64,000 bases of DNA from Prevotella sp. (GCA_017483185.1 JAFULM010000003.1:1-64000), one strand, 5' to 3'; numbered from the stretch's first letter, positions 45,101 through 54,409 are shown. A program made the numbers and translations. Notes: a model not told the origin generated them from the sequence alone.

Positions 45101-47311
45101 TTAGCGGAATTCAGTAGGCGATACGCCGAACATCTCCTTGAAACGGCGGTTGAAATAGCTCGGCGACGAGAACCCGCACGTATATGCTATTTCTGATATC
45201 GTGCAGTCGCCGGCCTTTATCATCTCGGCTGCGCGGCGCAGTCGTATGGCGCGCACGAATTCGGTCGGCTTCTGGCCGGTGATGTCGGCAAACTTGCGGT
45301 AAAGGTTCGACCGGCTCATGCCCATCTCCGCGCAGAGTGTGTCGATGTCGAGCGCATTGTTGGACATGTTTGCCTCAACTACGGCCACGGCACGTTCAAT
45401 GAACTCGCGGTCGGCCGTGTTGTCCGTAATCTGTTCGGCCACTTTGTCTATCTCGGCGTCCTCCTTCCGCAGATATTCGTCGAGACGTGCCTGCAACTCC
45501 GCCACCTTGCGCTTGGCTGTCTTGTATCGCTGAACCATGCGGTCGGCCGCCACTACCGCGGCCACAGACAGCACTATATATATAATGTATGCCCACCACG
45601 TCTCCCACCATGCGGGCAGACGGTTGAGGCGTACGCTCACAGTCTCGTCGCGGAAGAATCCGTCGGCATCTGTGGCACGCACCTCTACGGCGTAGCGGCC
45701 TTTGTGGAGATTGACAAAAGTGATGTGATTGTTACCGGCGTCAAGGTGTTGCCATGACCCTCCGTCCATGCGATAGGCAAACCTTACACTGTGGGCGTTG
45801 ACATGATTGAATGTTGAAAAGAACAATTCCACAATGCTGGAATTGGAAGGTATCGTTATTTCGTTATCCCGAAAAGAGTATGTCATTTTTCCATCTATAC
45901 TCGCCGCTGTCAGCGCCAGACTATGGGGAGTGTTTGTGCTGTACTCCGGATCAATGACTATACGGGCATCGGAACATGTCACGATAATACTGACGTCATT
46001 GCTGCTGATGTCAAGAAACTGGCTCACACCGATGTTCCGGTTGCTGCAGTGCATCGTGCGCTGGCGGCCGTCGATGGTATACTCCTTTATCATCTTGTCG
46101 GTAACGAGCCACAGGTTGCCTTTGCTGTCGCATGTCATGGCGTTCACCGGATCGCCTGACTCAATGCCGGCGTCGGGGATGTCAACGAACTTCCGATATT
46201 GCCGGTCGTAACGGAACACGTTGCCGAACCAGTCGGTCGTCCACACCGTGCCGTCTGGAGCCACGGCCAGCGCCTTGCTTTCCGTGCCGCGCTGTATTAC
46301 GACTGTTTTTCCGTCATCACCGCAATATGCCAGTTCGCAGTGTGGCGTAATGAAGTATATTCCGCCGCCGGGTGCCGCCACCATCTTGCGGATGTTTCCC
46401 AGTGCTTTGGTGACAGTTACGACCGGACCTTCAACATTGCCGCAGGAGTACCGGCATCTGTACAGTCCCGTCTCGTCGCCTATGTATAGCCATCCACCAC
46501 GGCTCACGGCCACGCAGCCGATGCGCGTCCCCGCGGTCAGCAGCTTGTGCCACACTTTCGGCTGCGCCTCAATCGTCTTCGTCCAAAATACTTCCGTGTT
46601 CGTGTGGCCGATATATCCGCTGCCATCCTCAATGAAGTCGGGGCGTGTGTTGGCGAGCACCGCGGGCAACTTGGCGGGTGTTGTCTTCTCCATACCTCCG
46701 CTGTCATTCACGCGGATGCTGTTCTCCATGTTTATGCCGCCTGTCCATTCGTTGCCGTACCGGTCTGTGAAGCCGCACGTAAGCTCAGTGAACACCAGCC
46801 GGCCCGGTCCGGTCTTTCCGATGAGCCGATAGTTTCGGTCAAATGTGTAGCAGCCGTTTGACGTCTCTGCAGTGATGATGCCGTTGGCGCCGCAACTCAC
46901 CACGGCCACACGCCCGTCGGGAATGTTCTTGTTCAGTTGGCGTATGGAATAGTCCTGCTTGTCAAGCACGAAGATATTCTTCCGCGTGCCGAAAATGATA
47001 TTGCCGCCGGCGTCTTCACACATTGACAGGATGCCATTGCTCTGTCCGATGCGCCGCGGATTGTGGCGGTCGTTGCGGAACACGTCTATCTGATAGCCGT
47101 TGTCACGACACAGTCCACTTTCCACCGTGCCATACCACACATATCCCTCGCTGTCCTGCATCATTGTTCTTGTGCCCACCAGCGGCATGAGGTCGCGTGT
47201 GGGCTGTAGTATTTCGATTGTGTTGCCTGCCTCTGCTATCATTATGTGAAACATGAGGATGGCAATGACAATGCTGCGGAACAGACGTATGTCGGTGTGT
47301 GAAGCGGACAT
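45101..47311 (-). CDS. SusR-like transmembrane regulator: beta-propeller sensor with cytosolic AraC domain
   Basis: 736 residues. A signal-anchor or signal peptide, then a periplasmic two-component-type propeller (MMQDSEGYVWYGTVESGLCR, EDAGGNIIFGTRKNIFVLD, TCDSKGNLWLVTDKMIKEYT), a Y_Y_Y-like Ig domain (about 470-555), one transmembrane helix (AYIIYIVLSVAAVVAADRMV), a coiled segment and an AraC-type DNA-binding domain (LCAEMGMSRSNLYRKFADIT...ISEIAYTCGFSSPSYFNRRF). It has the layout of a hybrid two-component system but without histidine kinase and receiver domains, as in SusR. It probably senses an oligosaccharide in the periplasm and activates the adjacent glycosidase-like and esterase genes. 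Confidence 0.88.
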   Translation of the reverse strand: MSASHTDIRLFRSIVIAILMFHIMIAEAGNTIEILQPTRDLMPLVGTRTMMQDSEGYVWYGTVESGLCRDNGYQIDVFRNDRHNPRRIGQSNGILSMCEDAGGNIIFGTRKNIFVLDKQDYSIRQLNKNIPDGRVAVVSCGANGIITAETSNGCYTFDRNYRLIGKTGPGRLVFTELTCGFTDRYGNEWTGGINMENSIRVNDSGGMEKTTPAKLPAVLANTRPDFIEDGSGYIGHTNTEVFWTKTIEAQPKVWHKLLTAGTRIGCVAVSRGGWLYIGDETGLYRCRYSCGNVEGPVVTVTKALGNIRKMVAAPGGGIYFITPHCELAYCGDDGKTVVIQRGTESKALAVAPDGTVWTTDWFGNVFRYDRQYRKFVDIPDAGIESGDPVNAMTCDSKGNLWLVTDKMIKEYTIDGRQRTMHCSNRNIGVSQFLDISSNDVSIIVTCSDARIVIDPEYSTNTPHSLALTAASIDGKMTYSFRDNEITIPSNSSIVELFFSTFNHVNAHSVRFAYRMDGGSWQHLDAGNNHITFVNLHKGRYAVEVRATDADGFFRDETVSVRLNRLPAWWETWWAYIIYIVLSVAAVVAADRMVQRYKTAKRKVAELQARLDEYLRKEDAEIDKVAEQITDNTADREFIERAVAVVEANMSNNALDIDTLCAEMGMSRSNLYRKFADITGQKPTEFVRAIRLRRAAEMIKAGDCTISEIAYTCGFSSPSYFNRRFKEMFGVSPTEFR

Positions 47312-47371
47312 AAATGTCGGTGTTATGTTAGAATCTGCCTTTTATCAGTATGTGATATGCCTCATAATCAT

Positions 47372-50300
47372 CTATTCCAGCTCCGCCTTAAGGAACCGCG
47401 GGGTATATCCCTTCGTACTTTCGGCCACCTCCTCGGGCGTTCCCGTCGACAGCACCTCGCCACCACCGCGTCCGCCCTCGGGTCCCATGTCGATGATGTG
47501 GTCGGCCAGTTTGATGACGTCGAGGTTGTGCTCGATGATTATCACCGTATTGCCACGGTCGACGAGGCGGCCTATCACCTCCATGAGGATGCGGATATCC
47601 TCGAAGTGGAGTCCTGTGGTAGGCTCGTCAAGGATGTAGAGTGTGCGGCCGGTGTCCTTCTTGCTCAGCTCCGTGGCCAGCTTCACGCGCTGACTCTCGC
47701 CTCCAGAGAGCGTCGTGGAGGGCTGTCCGAGCTTGATGTAGCCGAGGCCGACGTCCTGGATGGTCTTTATCTTGCGCAGTATGTCGGGCACGTTCTCGAA
47801 GAACTCCACGGCCTGATTGATCGTCATGTCGAGTACGTCGGCGATGCTCTTGCCCTTGTATCGCACTTCAAGCGTCTCACGGTTGTAGCGCTTGCCGTGG
47901 CAAACCTCGCAGGGCACCATCACGTCGGGCAGGAAGTTCATCTCTATTGTCTTATAACCGTTACCGCCGCAGGCTTCGCAGCGTCCGCCTTTCACGTTGA
48001 ATGAGAAGCGACCCGGCTTGTATCCGCGTATCTTCGCTTCGGGCAGATTGACGAAGAGCGAGCGTATGTCGCTGAACACGCCCGTATATGTGGCGGGATT
48101 TGAGCGCGGCGTGCGGCCCAACGGGCTTTGGTCGACGTTGACAACCTTGTCGATATGCTCCAGTCCCTCGATGGTGTCGTAGGCCATCGGCTTCTTCAGC
48201 GAACGGTAGAAGTGCTGCGAGAGGATGGGCTGGAGCGTCTCGTTGACAAGCGTCGACTTGCCCGAACCGCTCACGCCCGTCACCACAATCAGCTTGCCGA
48301 GGGGAAACTCCACGTCCACGTGTTTCAGATTGTTGCCCGACGCACCGCGAATCCACAGGCTCTTGCCGTTGCCCGGGCGCCGTGTCGGGGGTACGGCTAT
48401 TTGGGTCTGGCCGGTGATATATGGGATGGTGAGGGAACGCCCCCCTCTGTCCCCCCTAAGGGGGGATGACTGGTGTGCCTCCGAGGAGGGAGTAGGGAGG
48501 AGGGAGGAGGGAGAAATGCTTTCTGCATCATCCACATTATGATTCTCTTCCGCCTCTTTCAAACAACCTTCTTCCGCCTCGTTCAATCCGCAGGCTTTCC
48601 CCCCTTGGGGGGATGCAAGGGGGGCCATGCCCGTCGGCGGCGCTCCCTGATATACCACCTCACCACCTTTGCGTCCTGCCTTGGGACCGATGTCGATGAG
48701 CCAGTCGGCGGCGAGCATCATGTCCTTGTCGTGCTCGACGACTATGACGGTGTTGCCGATGTCGCGCAATTCCTTGAGAGAACGTATCAGGCGTTCGTTG
48801 TCGCGCTGATGAAGACCGATGCTCGGCTCGTCGAGGATGTAGAGCACGTTGACGAGCTGCGACCCGATCTGCGTCGCGAGACGTATGCGCTGGCTCTCAC
48901 CGCCCGACAGCGTAGCCGACTGACGGTTGAGCGACAAGTAGTCGAGACCCACTTCGAGCAGGAAGTCGACGCGCGTACGTATCTCTTTCAGTATCTCTTC
49001 GGCTATCTGACGCTGCTGATTGTCGAGGTGCTCCTCAACGTGGTCGAGCCAGTCGCGCAGCTCGGCGATGTCCATGTCGGCCAGTTCGGCGATGTTCTTG
49101 TCCCACACGCGGTATGAAAGAGCCTCGCGGTTGAGTCGTTTGCCGTGACATTCCGGACACTGGCAGACGGCCATGAACTGGTCTGCCCATTTCTGTACAG
49201 TCGCCGAGTCGTCGCTGTCGATGACCGTGCGCAGATATTTCACCACGCCGTCGAACGCAACGAAATAGTCGCTTGACGTCTTCACGAGGTCCTTGTCTAT
49301 GCGCACGTTCTCCAGCGAGCCGTAGAGAATCTCGCTCATCGCCTCGTCCGGTATGTCGCAGACGGGCGTCTTCAGGTCGCAGTCATACTTCTTCAATATG
49401 GCGTCAATCTGCCAGAACACCATCTGGTTCTTATACTTCCCTAATGGCACAATTGCCCCGGCGTGTATGCTCAGCCGCCGGTCGGGGATGACCTTGTTGA
49501 GGTCAATCTCGTTGATCTGTCCCAGTCCCTTGCAGTGTGGACAGGCGCCCTGCGGCGAGTTGAACGAGAAGTTGTTCGGGGCCGGGTCGCTGTAGGATAT
49601 GCCTGTCGTGGGGCACATCAGACGCTTTGAGAAATACTTCGCTTCGTCCGTCTCCTTGTCCAATATCATTATCAGTCCGTCGCCCTGCTTCATGGCCGTG
49701 GCCACGGTCTTGCGCAGTCGCTCGTCGTCCTTGTCCTTCGGCTGCACCTGCATCTTGTCTATGACCACCTCGATGTCGTGGTTCTTGTAGCGGTCGGTCT
49801 TCATGCCGCGGGTGATTTCCTTCACCTCACCGTCGATGCGCACGTACAGATAGCCCTTCTTGCGCATGCTCTCGAACAGCTCGCGATAGTGGCCCTTGCG
49901 GCTGCGCACGAGTGGGGCGAGTATGAAAATCTTGCGGCCGGCATATTTGTCGGTTATCATCTCGAGCACACGTTCCTCCGTATATTTCACCATCTCCTCG
50001 CCCGTGACATAGCTGTATGCCCGTCCGGCCCGTGCGAAGAGCAGACGCATGAAGTCATAGACTTCCGTCGTCGTGCCGACGGTGGAGCGCGGATTCTTGT
50101 TGGTGGTCTTCTGCTCGATGCTTATCACGGGGCTGAGTCCCGTGATTTTGTCTACATCGGGGCGTTCCATGCCGCCGAGAAAATTGCGAGCGTAAGCGGA
50201 AAAAGTCTCGATGTAGCGTCGTTGTCCTTCGGCAAAAATAGTATCGAAAGCCAGCGATGACTTTCCCGACCCCGACAGTCCCGTGATCACGGTCAGACTG

Positions 50301-50395
50301 TTGCGCGGTATCTCTACGTCTATATTTTTGAGGTTGTGCACGCGGGCACCCCACACGTTGATTTTTTTGTCTTCTCTTTGCATTGTTTTCATCAT
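47372..50395 (-). CDS. uvrA: Excinuclease ABC subunit A with an in-frame repeat-derived insertion
   Basis: 1007-residue damage-recognition ATPase of nucleotide excision repair. Both ABC modules are complete: Walker [11 protein letters not shown] near residue 39 and [10 protein letters not shown] near 707, two ABC signatures LSGGESQRI and LSGGESQRV, and zinc-finger segments [25 protein letters not shown] and [10 protein letters not shown]. Residues about 590-652 (PLASPQGG through SPLRGDRGG) are not part of the family; they are translated from an inserted repeat in the loop joining the two halves, which is why the protein is some 60 residues longer than usual. ATG at 50383 is an alternative start. 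Downstream of the type IX-sorted protein, 53 bases apart. Confidence 0.96.
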   Translation of the reverse strand: MMKTMQREDKKINVWGARVHNLKNIDVEIPRNSLTVITGLSGSGKSSLAFDTIFAEGQRRYIETFSAYARNFLGGMERPDVDKITGLSPVISIEQKTTNKNPRSTVGTTTEVYDFMRLLFARAGRAYSYVTGEEMVKYTEERVLEMITDKYAGRKIFILAPLVRSRKGHYRELFESMRKKGYLYVRIDGEVKEITRGMKTDRYKNHDIEVVIDKMQVQPKDKDDERLRKTVATAMKQGDGLIMILDKETDEAKYFSKRLMCPTTGISYSDPAPNNFSFNSPQGACPHCKGLGQINEIDLNKVIPDRRLSIHAGAIVPLGKYKNQMVFWQIDAILKKYDCDLKTPVCDIPDEAMSEILYGSLENVRIDKDLVKTSSDYFVAFDGVVKYLRTVIDSDDSATVQKWADQFMAVCQCPECHGKRLNREALSYRVWDKNIAELADMDIAELRDWLDHVEEHLDNQQRQIAEEILKEIRTRVDFLLEVGLDYLSLNRQSATLSGGESQRIRLATQIGSQLVNVLYILDEPSIGLHQRDNERLIRSLKELRDIGNTVIVVEHDKDMMLAADWLIDIGPKAGRKGGEVVYQGAPPTGMAPLASPQGGKACGLNEAEEGCLKEAEENHNVDDAESISPSSLLPTPSSEAHQSSPLRGDRGGRSLTIPYITGQTQIAVPPTRRPGNGKSLWIRGASGNNLKHVDVEFPLGKLIVVTGVSGSGKSTLVNETLQPILSQHFYRSLKKPMAYDTIEGLEHIDKVVNVDQSPLGRTPRSNPATYTGVFSDIRSLFVNLPEAKIRGYKPGRFSFNVKGGRCEACGGNGYKTIEMNFLPDVMVPCEVCHGKRYNRETLEVRYKGKSIADVLDMTINQAVEFFENVPDILRKIKTIQDVGLGYIKLGQPSTTLSGGESQRVKLATELSKKDTGRTLYILDEPTTGLHFEDIRILMEVIGRLVDRGNTVIIIEHNLDVIKLADHIIDMGPEGGRGGGEVLSTGTPEEVAESTKGYTPRFLKAELE
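48439..48626. repeat. C-rich terminal-inverted-repeat element inside uvrA
   Basis: Left arm 48439-48469 (CGCCCCCCTCTGT then CCCCCCTAAGGGGGG) and right arm 48596-48626 (its inverted counterpart with CCCCCCTTGGGGGG) bound 188 bases that also include a GGAGGGA microsatellite at about 48481-48511. The arms have the same design as those of C1 and C2. The insertion keeps the uvrA frame open. Confidence 0.82.
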
Positions 50396-50448
50396 TCTTT
50401 CCTGAACGACAATTCTTCAGCCCTGTCCGTTCAAGCCATCTCGGAGCA

Positions 50449-51138
50449 TCATTGATTTGTTCCCTCCTCGATGTAGTCTCTCAGCACGTTGACATCGCGC
50501 TTGATTTCATACTTCTTTCCGTCGGCCCCTTTGGCCTTGACAAGCACATAATAGACGCCGGCTTTCACCTTCGCACCATGATACGTGCCATCCCATCCAC
50601 CGTCGATGTCGCTCCATTCATAGAGTTTCTGTCCCCAGCGGTTGAATATGTAAGCCTTAAACTCAATGATGCTTTTGTGTGTGCTTTTGGCCTTATAGAT
50701 GTCGTTGACACCGTCTCCATTTGGTGAAAAGGCGTTTGGCATCTCGAGCACGCTCGTGCTGATGCTGATGCGGATGGTGGAGATCAGCTCCGGCTCTTCG
50801 TCGCCGCCGTAGCTGACGTAGAGCGAGACGTTGGTCGTTCCGGATTCGACAAATTCAAATTCCGTCTCTTCCGCATATCTTGTTATGTATGCGTCGCGGC
50901 TGCCGTCCTTGACGAACCGCCACTCGTATGACGGCACGATGCCCTCGTCGATGTTTGTCGGGTTGGCGCGGAAGACGACCCGCAGCGGCGCCTGTGCGTC
51001 GTCTATGGCCTCAGTCTCCTCGCGTTGCTCGCCGTCTATGGTATAATAGGCAGTGGGTGTGAAGTCAGCCAGCACCGCAACCGGTATCATCATGACCAGT
51101 GCGAGGGCTATGATAATCCTTGTTCTCATAATAGTCAT
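50449..51138 (-). CDS. Secreted protein with type IX (gliding-motility, CHU_C) C-terminal sorting domain
   Basis: 229 residues: signal peptide, a short PKD/Ig-like domain (about 25-130; SYEWRFVKDG, TTNVSLYVSYGGDE) and the C-terminal CHU_C domain from about 135 (MPNAFSPNGDGVNDIYKAKS, then FNRWGQKLYEW, GWDGTYHGAKVKAGVYYVLV). This domain directs type B cargo through the type IX secretion system to the cell surface. It is one of the smallest proteins that such a domain can leave room for, with little besides the signal. Upstream of uvrA, 53 bases. Start may be the ATG at 51129. Confidence 0.88.
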   Translation of the reverse strand: MTIMRTRIIIALALVMMIPVAVLADFTPTAYYTIDGEQREETEAIDDAQAPLRVVFRANPTNIDEGIVPSYEWRFVKDGSRDAYITRYAEETEFEFVESGTTNVSLYVSYGGDEEPELISTIRISISTSVLEMPNAFSPNGDGVNDIYKAKSTHKSIIEFKAYIFNRWGQKLYEWSDIDGGWDGTYHGAKVKAGVYYVLVKAKGADGKKYEIKRDVNVLRDYIEEGTNQ

Positions 51139-51163
51139 ATATATAATTATGTTATGTAACGTG

Positions 51164-51171
51164 CAAAGTTA
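51164..51171 (-). promoter_or_regulatory. -7 box for the CHU_C-domain gene
   Basis: TAACTTTG on the minus strand, 26-33 bases before the start at 51138. Confidence 0.6.
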
Positions 51172-51236
51172 CATAGAATTTTCCGATTTTTGTGTTGCAG
51201 AGGCTATAAATATGAAAGAAGCAAGGTTGGTCTCTG

Positions 51237-51440
51237 TCAGTCAAAATAGTCGTACTGATTGGAGAAGAAGTCCTCAATCTGGCTTATCAGATTCTCATTT
51301 GCTTTGAGCGCATCGTTGTTTATCAGCATATATGCGCTTTTTTCAATATTTTCTTTGTGATAAAAATGCTTATCTAAAATACCTTTATTATCCCCCTGTA
51401 CTTTCATTATATGATAAAGGGGATACGCACTTTCTAACAT
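51237..51440 (-). CDS. Small protein, second of an overlapping pair, unknown function
   Basis: 67 residues starting MLESAYPLYHIM and ending FFSNQYDYFD; rich in Asn, Lys, Tyr and Ile. Its ATG overlaps the TAA of the upstream small ORF (TAATG), so it is either translated by re-initiation or is the second part of one frameshifted gene: a -1 shift just before the stop would join them into about 119 residues. The region is much more AT-rich than its neighbours, suggesting a foreign origin. Not recognised as any family. Confidence 0.5.
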   Translation of the reverse strand: MLESAYPLYHIMKVQGDNKGILDKHFYHKENIEKSAYMLINNDALKANENLISQIEDFFSNQYDYFD

Positions 51441-51595
51441 TACAGCAAATAAGAATATACAGAAATTCGCCTCTTAGAAAGTTCTTCCTTTGACACATCA
51501 GACAACACAAAGGGTTTGTTAAAACCCTTTGAGACATCTGCATTGCCGGTATATTGACCGTTTTCCTTTCCTCTTTCAAAAAAAATATCACCCAT
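51440..51595 (-). CDS. Small protein, first of an overlapping pair, unknown function
   Basis: 51 residues, beginning MGDIFFERGKENGQYTGNAD and ending RRISVYSYLL. Coding is supported by a full Bacteroidota promoter just upstream (51623-51653), about 20 bases of leader and the TAATG junction with the next ORF. Lys/Glu/Ser-rich, no signal peptide. The overlapping frame 51388-51591 is a shadow. No family recognised. Confidence 0.5.
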   Translation of the reverse strand: MGDIFFERGKENGQYTGNADVSKGFNKPFVLSDVSKEELSKRRISVYSYLL

Positions 51596-51622
51596 AGCTC
51601 AAGGCTTTAAATGAATATGGTG

Positions 51623-51653
51623 CAAATGTAATAATAAAAAAACAATTACCAAA
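51623..51653 (-). promoter_or_regulatory. Promoter of the small overlapping pair
   Basis: On the minus strand: TTTG (51653-51650), 19 base spacer, TACATTTG (51630-51623). The ATG at 51595 follows about 27 bases after the -7 box. Confidence 0.7.
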
Positions 51654-51736
51654 ACAAACGAATGAAAATATTGGGAATAGTCAATATTTATATATTGCCT
51701 GCGGTGTGTTTCATTTGCATTATTCACGTGTTTTCG

Positions 51737-52912
51737 TTACCGCCCAGTCCCGATCCACGTCAACTTGTGCCAGATGTGTTCCAGCGGACCCTGCTTGTGC
51801 GTTCCGAACCACCATTTGCAGAAGCGGACTTGTAGCACGAATATGGCGACGGCGACCACGAGGCTCAACGTGTAGCCGCAATAGGGTGCGAGATAGAGAC
51901 CGAACGGGAAGTAGATGAGCGCACCGATTACGGACTGCGCGAGGTAGTTGGTGAGACTCATACGGCCGTAGTAGCGCAGATCGGTGGTCATATCCCGGAA
52001 TCGCCGGCTCTGATAGAGGAGTACAAATGAAGATATGATAATCATCGTGAAAGCCAGATTCTGCCACATGGAGAACGCCGTACCCGCCGTCCGTTGTATC
52101 GCATGGTCGCTTCCCATAATCAAGGCGCGCAGTGTGTATAGCGGAGCAAACGCCACAGCCGATGTGATGAGCACCTTTGTCCACAGACGCAAGTTCTTGT
52201 CCGACGGGACAAACATCTGCTTTCTGCCGATGAAGAAGCCGAGCAGAAAAAGCCCCACCGTCTGTGATATGCGTCCGACGTTGAAAGCCCATGCCAGACT
52301 GACCTTCTGACCTAAGGTGATATTCATCAGGATAAAGTCACGGAAGTTTCCCGCTTTCGTACATTCCGCTATTTCGGCGTACATCTCTTCCAGACCGAAA
52401 TAGGGCATGCGGTGGCCGGGCTTCAGCAGACCGGCAATGTAGTGATACCACTCAAAAGGCTGTAAGAAGAACAGCACGGCTATGCACAACACCGCCTTGT
52501 CGCTCAGATTGCGTGTGAGAAAAAGCACTATGCTGACGGTAGCAAACAGCAACAGTACGTCGCCCGCCGGGAAGAAAGCCGCATTGAGCGTGGCGAAGCC
52601 TGTCAGCCAAATCATCCTCCACAAGAAGCGGTAGCCGAAATCGCCTCCGCGCTTCCTCTGATTGTTCATCTGTATGTAGAACGTGAAACCGAAAAGCATG
52701 GCGAATATGGCGTAAGCTTTGCCGGAGAACAGCGTGAAGACGACCTCAAACACACCGGCATCCAAGGCGTTCAGCCACGCCGGTGAGTTTGTCGGATATA
52801 CGGGGAAGATGAAGTGATCCAGACTGTGGACCATCAGAATGGCCATCACGGCAAATCCTCTCAGGGCGTCCACCATCTCTATGCGCGGACTCTTTTTCGT
52901 GTTTTGTTCCAT
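51737..52912 (-). CDS. DUF418 / YeiB-like membrane protein
   Basis: 391 residues with about eight to ten membrane helices. The N-terminal RIEMVDALRGFAVMAILMVH is the acyltransferase_3-like opening shared by YeiB proteins, and the C-terminal half (RYYGRMSLTNYLAQSVIGAL, CKWWFGTHKQGPLEHIWHKL) is the DUF418 signature. No biochemical function is established; a transfer reaction on the envelope is possible by analogy to acyltransferase_3 proteins. Single gene with its own -7 box. Confidence 0.88.
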   Translation of the reverse strand: MEQNTKKSPRIEMVDALRGFAVMAILMVHSLDHFIFPVYPTNSPAWLNALDAGVFEVVFTLFSGKAYAIFAMLFGFTFYIQMNNQRKRGGDFGYRFLWRMIWLTGFATLNAAFFPAGDVLLLFATVSIVLFLTRNLSDKAVLCIAVLFFLQPFEWYHYIAGLLKPGHRMPYFGLEEMYAEIAECTKAGNFRDFILMNITLGQKVSLAWAFNVGRISQTVGLFLLGFFIGRKQMFVPSDKNLRLWTKVLITSAVAFAPLYTLRALIMGSDHAIQRTAGTAFSMWQNLAFTMIIISSFVLLYQSRRFRDMTTDLRYYGRMSLTNYLAQSVIGALIYFPFGLYLAPYCGYTLSLVVAVAIFVLQVRFCKWWFGTHKQGPLEHIWHKLTWIGTGR

Positions 52913-53018
52913 TTTTTGTCGTTCGTTGAAGTCGGCATTGGCGAATTGCCGTCAAGTGCAAATGTTCCAGCGGAAGAAGTTTTGTTTAAAAATATACGAT
53001 GTGATACCGTTTCGTCTG

Positions 53019-53026
53019 CAAAGGTA
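53019..53026 (-). promoter_or_regulatory. -7 box for the DUF418 gene
   Basis: TACCTTTG on the minus strand with a TTGG near the -33 position. It lies about 107 bases before the start, leaving a long leader. Confidence 0.5.
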
Positions 53027-53248
53027 CATTTAAGTTTAAGAAAATCCAAGAGGGAAACGGAAAAAGTATGGTAGCGACCACTTCCGTGCCAACTTCCGTG
53101 CCAACTGATTTGACCGGCCGATTAGGTTTATATACACGATTGGTTGGGTGGCCGGCCAGTGACTTCAGGCGGTTGTGACTCAGCTTTGTCGCTCGTTTTT
53201 ATGATGCACGTCTGTTTGCGACATGTTTTATGTTCATATCCAATCGTG

Positions 53249-53635
53249 AAGTGTTAAAAACTCAGAATTATCATGACAAAATGCTCGCAAAATTTGCGTG
53301 GCCTTGAAATTTCAGTCTTTCGGGTCGAAATTTGCGATTTTTGAGCGATTTCTGTAAGTCGTTGTTATAGAGCGGGTTGCGTTTTGTTGCTTTGAAACGG
53401 CAATTTTGTCGGTTTGCCGTAAGGGCCCCGCGGCATCGCAACGGGGCCGCCGTTGCATGATGACGGGGCTGCCGTTGCAACATGGCGGCGTGCTCGTTGC
53501 GACCCCGTAAGGGCCCCGTTGCTCGGAAGGAGGTCGGACGACGGATGGAAATGGAGTGAAAATGTCAAGATATTTGCTTATTTTTGCTTAAACTTCTGAA
53601 ATCGGAAGTGTTAAATTTTTGATATTATTATGACA
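53249..53635 (-). repeat. 387 bp mosaic repeat C4 (inverted relative to C3)
   Basis: Bounded by 30 bp direct repeats at 53249-53278 and 53606-53635, which read in the C3 orientation as TGTCATGATAAT or TGTCATAATAAT, eight end-specific bases, TTTAACACTT. The inside follows C3 base for base in most stretches, including GCAACGG modules at about 53425-53525. The gap 52913-54430 (1.5 kb) contains the DUF418 promoter, C4, B2, A2 and the LysM promoter, and no gene that I can support. Confidence 0.85.
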
Positions 53636-53685
53636 AGAAAGAGTGTCTTCCGAAAGCCCGAAGGCCTCACCCCGGCCCTCCCAAA

Positions 53686-53966
53686 GCTACTCTCTGCACA
53701 CATCTTTTGTCTTATTGGAAACAACGTAACAAGCTCATTTGGACGTCTTTAAGTGTGGTAATCTCAGTCCCCTTCTTTGCAAGGAGGGATTAGGGGTGGT
53801 TGATGATAACTTATTGAAAATCATTATTTTGAATGACCGCGAATGACTAACCACCCTTAACCCCTCCTTCGGAAGGAGGGGAGTGAGAATACCCCACTTA
53901 AAGACGTCCAAATGAGCATGCTATGTCAGTATAAAACCCGGGATAAAGATGTGTGCAGAGAGTAGC
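53686..53966. repeat. Nested long hairpin B2
   Basis: Inner arms 53734-53801 and 53849-53915 (about 67 bp, several mismatches) carry the family B unit CCCCTCCTTCGGAAGGAGGGG with AACCACCC. Outer arms 53686-53705 and 53948-53966 pair as CTACTCTCTGCACACATC. A third copy of that outer motif (CTCTCTGCACACATCG) follows at 53996-54011 next to a CTCCCCAAGGGGGTG half unit. Confidence 0.82.
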
Positions 53967-54197
53967 TCCCCAAGGGGGTGCCTACGAGATGGGTGCTCTC
54001 TGCACACATCGTTATTCCTGTTGGCAAATGAACAACATTGTCGGCAGAAGTAGGGTTGACCCTACTTTGTGATTTATGATTTATTTATATTGCTGTCCGG
54101 TAAAAAAAATAACAGAACTCATATCTATCACAAATACATCATGTTACATCAGTTTTGCCAAAAAGGGGCTTTCCTCCTACCATACATCTGAAAAGCC

Positions 54198-54302
54198 CAA
54201 TCTGTTGTAGGGACATAGTCTTGTCTTTGTCCGCAAGAAAAAGATTGGATATCAATATGTTATTTGCGGACAAAGACAAGACTATGTCCCTACAACAGAT
54301 TG
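54198..54302. repeat. TAGGGACATA palindrome A2
   Basis: Perfect 39 bp inverted repeat, 54198-54236 and 54264-54302, around a 27 base loop. Core TAGGGACATAGTCTTG then TCTTTGTCCG. Confidence 0.93.
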
Positions 54303-54401
54303 AGCATGCCGTACGGAAATCTGTTTTACCGGACAGCAATAATTTATTTATCCAAAGCCAACCTTTTGCGGCAATCTGTGGGTTATTCCGCTTTTTTTCT
54401 G

Positions 54402-54409
54402 TAATTTTG
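54402..54409 (+). promoter_or_regulatory. -7 box for the LysM gene
   Basis: TAATTTTG, 24 bases before the ATG at 54434. Confidence 0.55.

Noticed and set aside
51388..51591. 67-residue minus-strand ORF overlapping the small pair
   Set aside because: Its start lies 4 bases after the better-placed ATG at 51595, and it has an unlikely composition (Cys-rich, no coupling); treated as a shadow.
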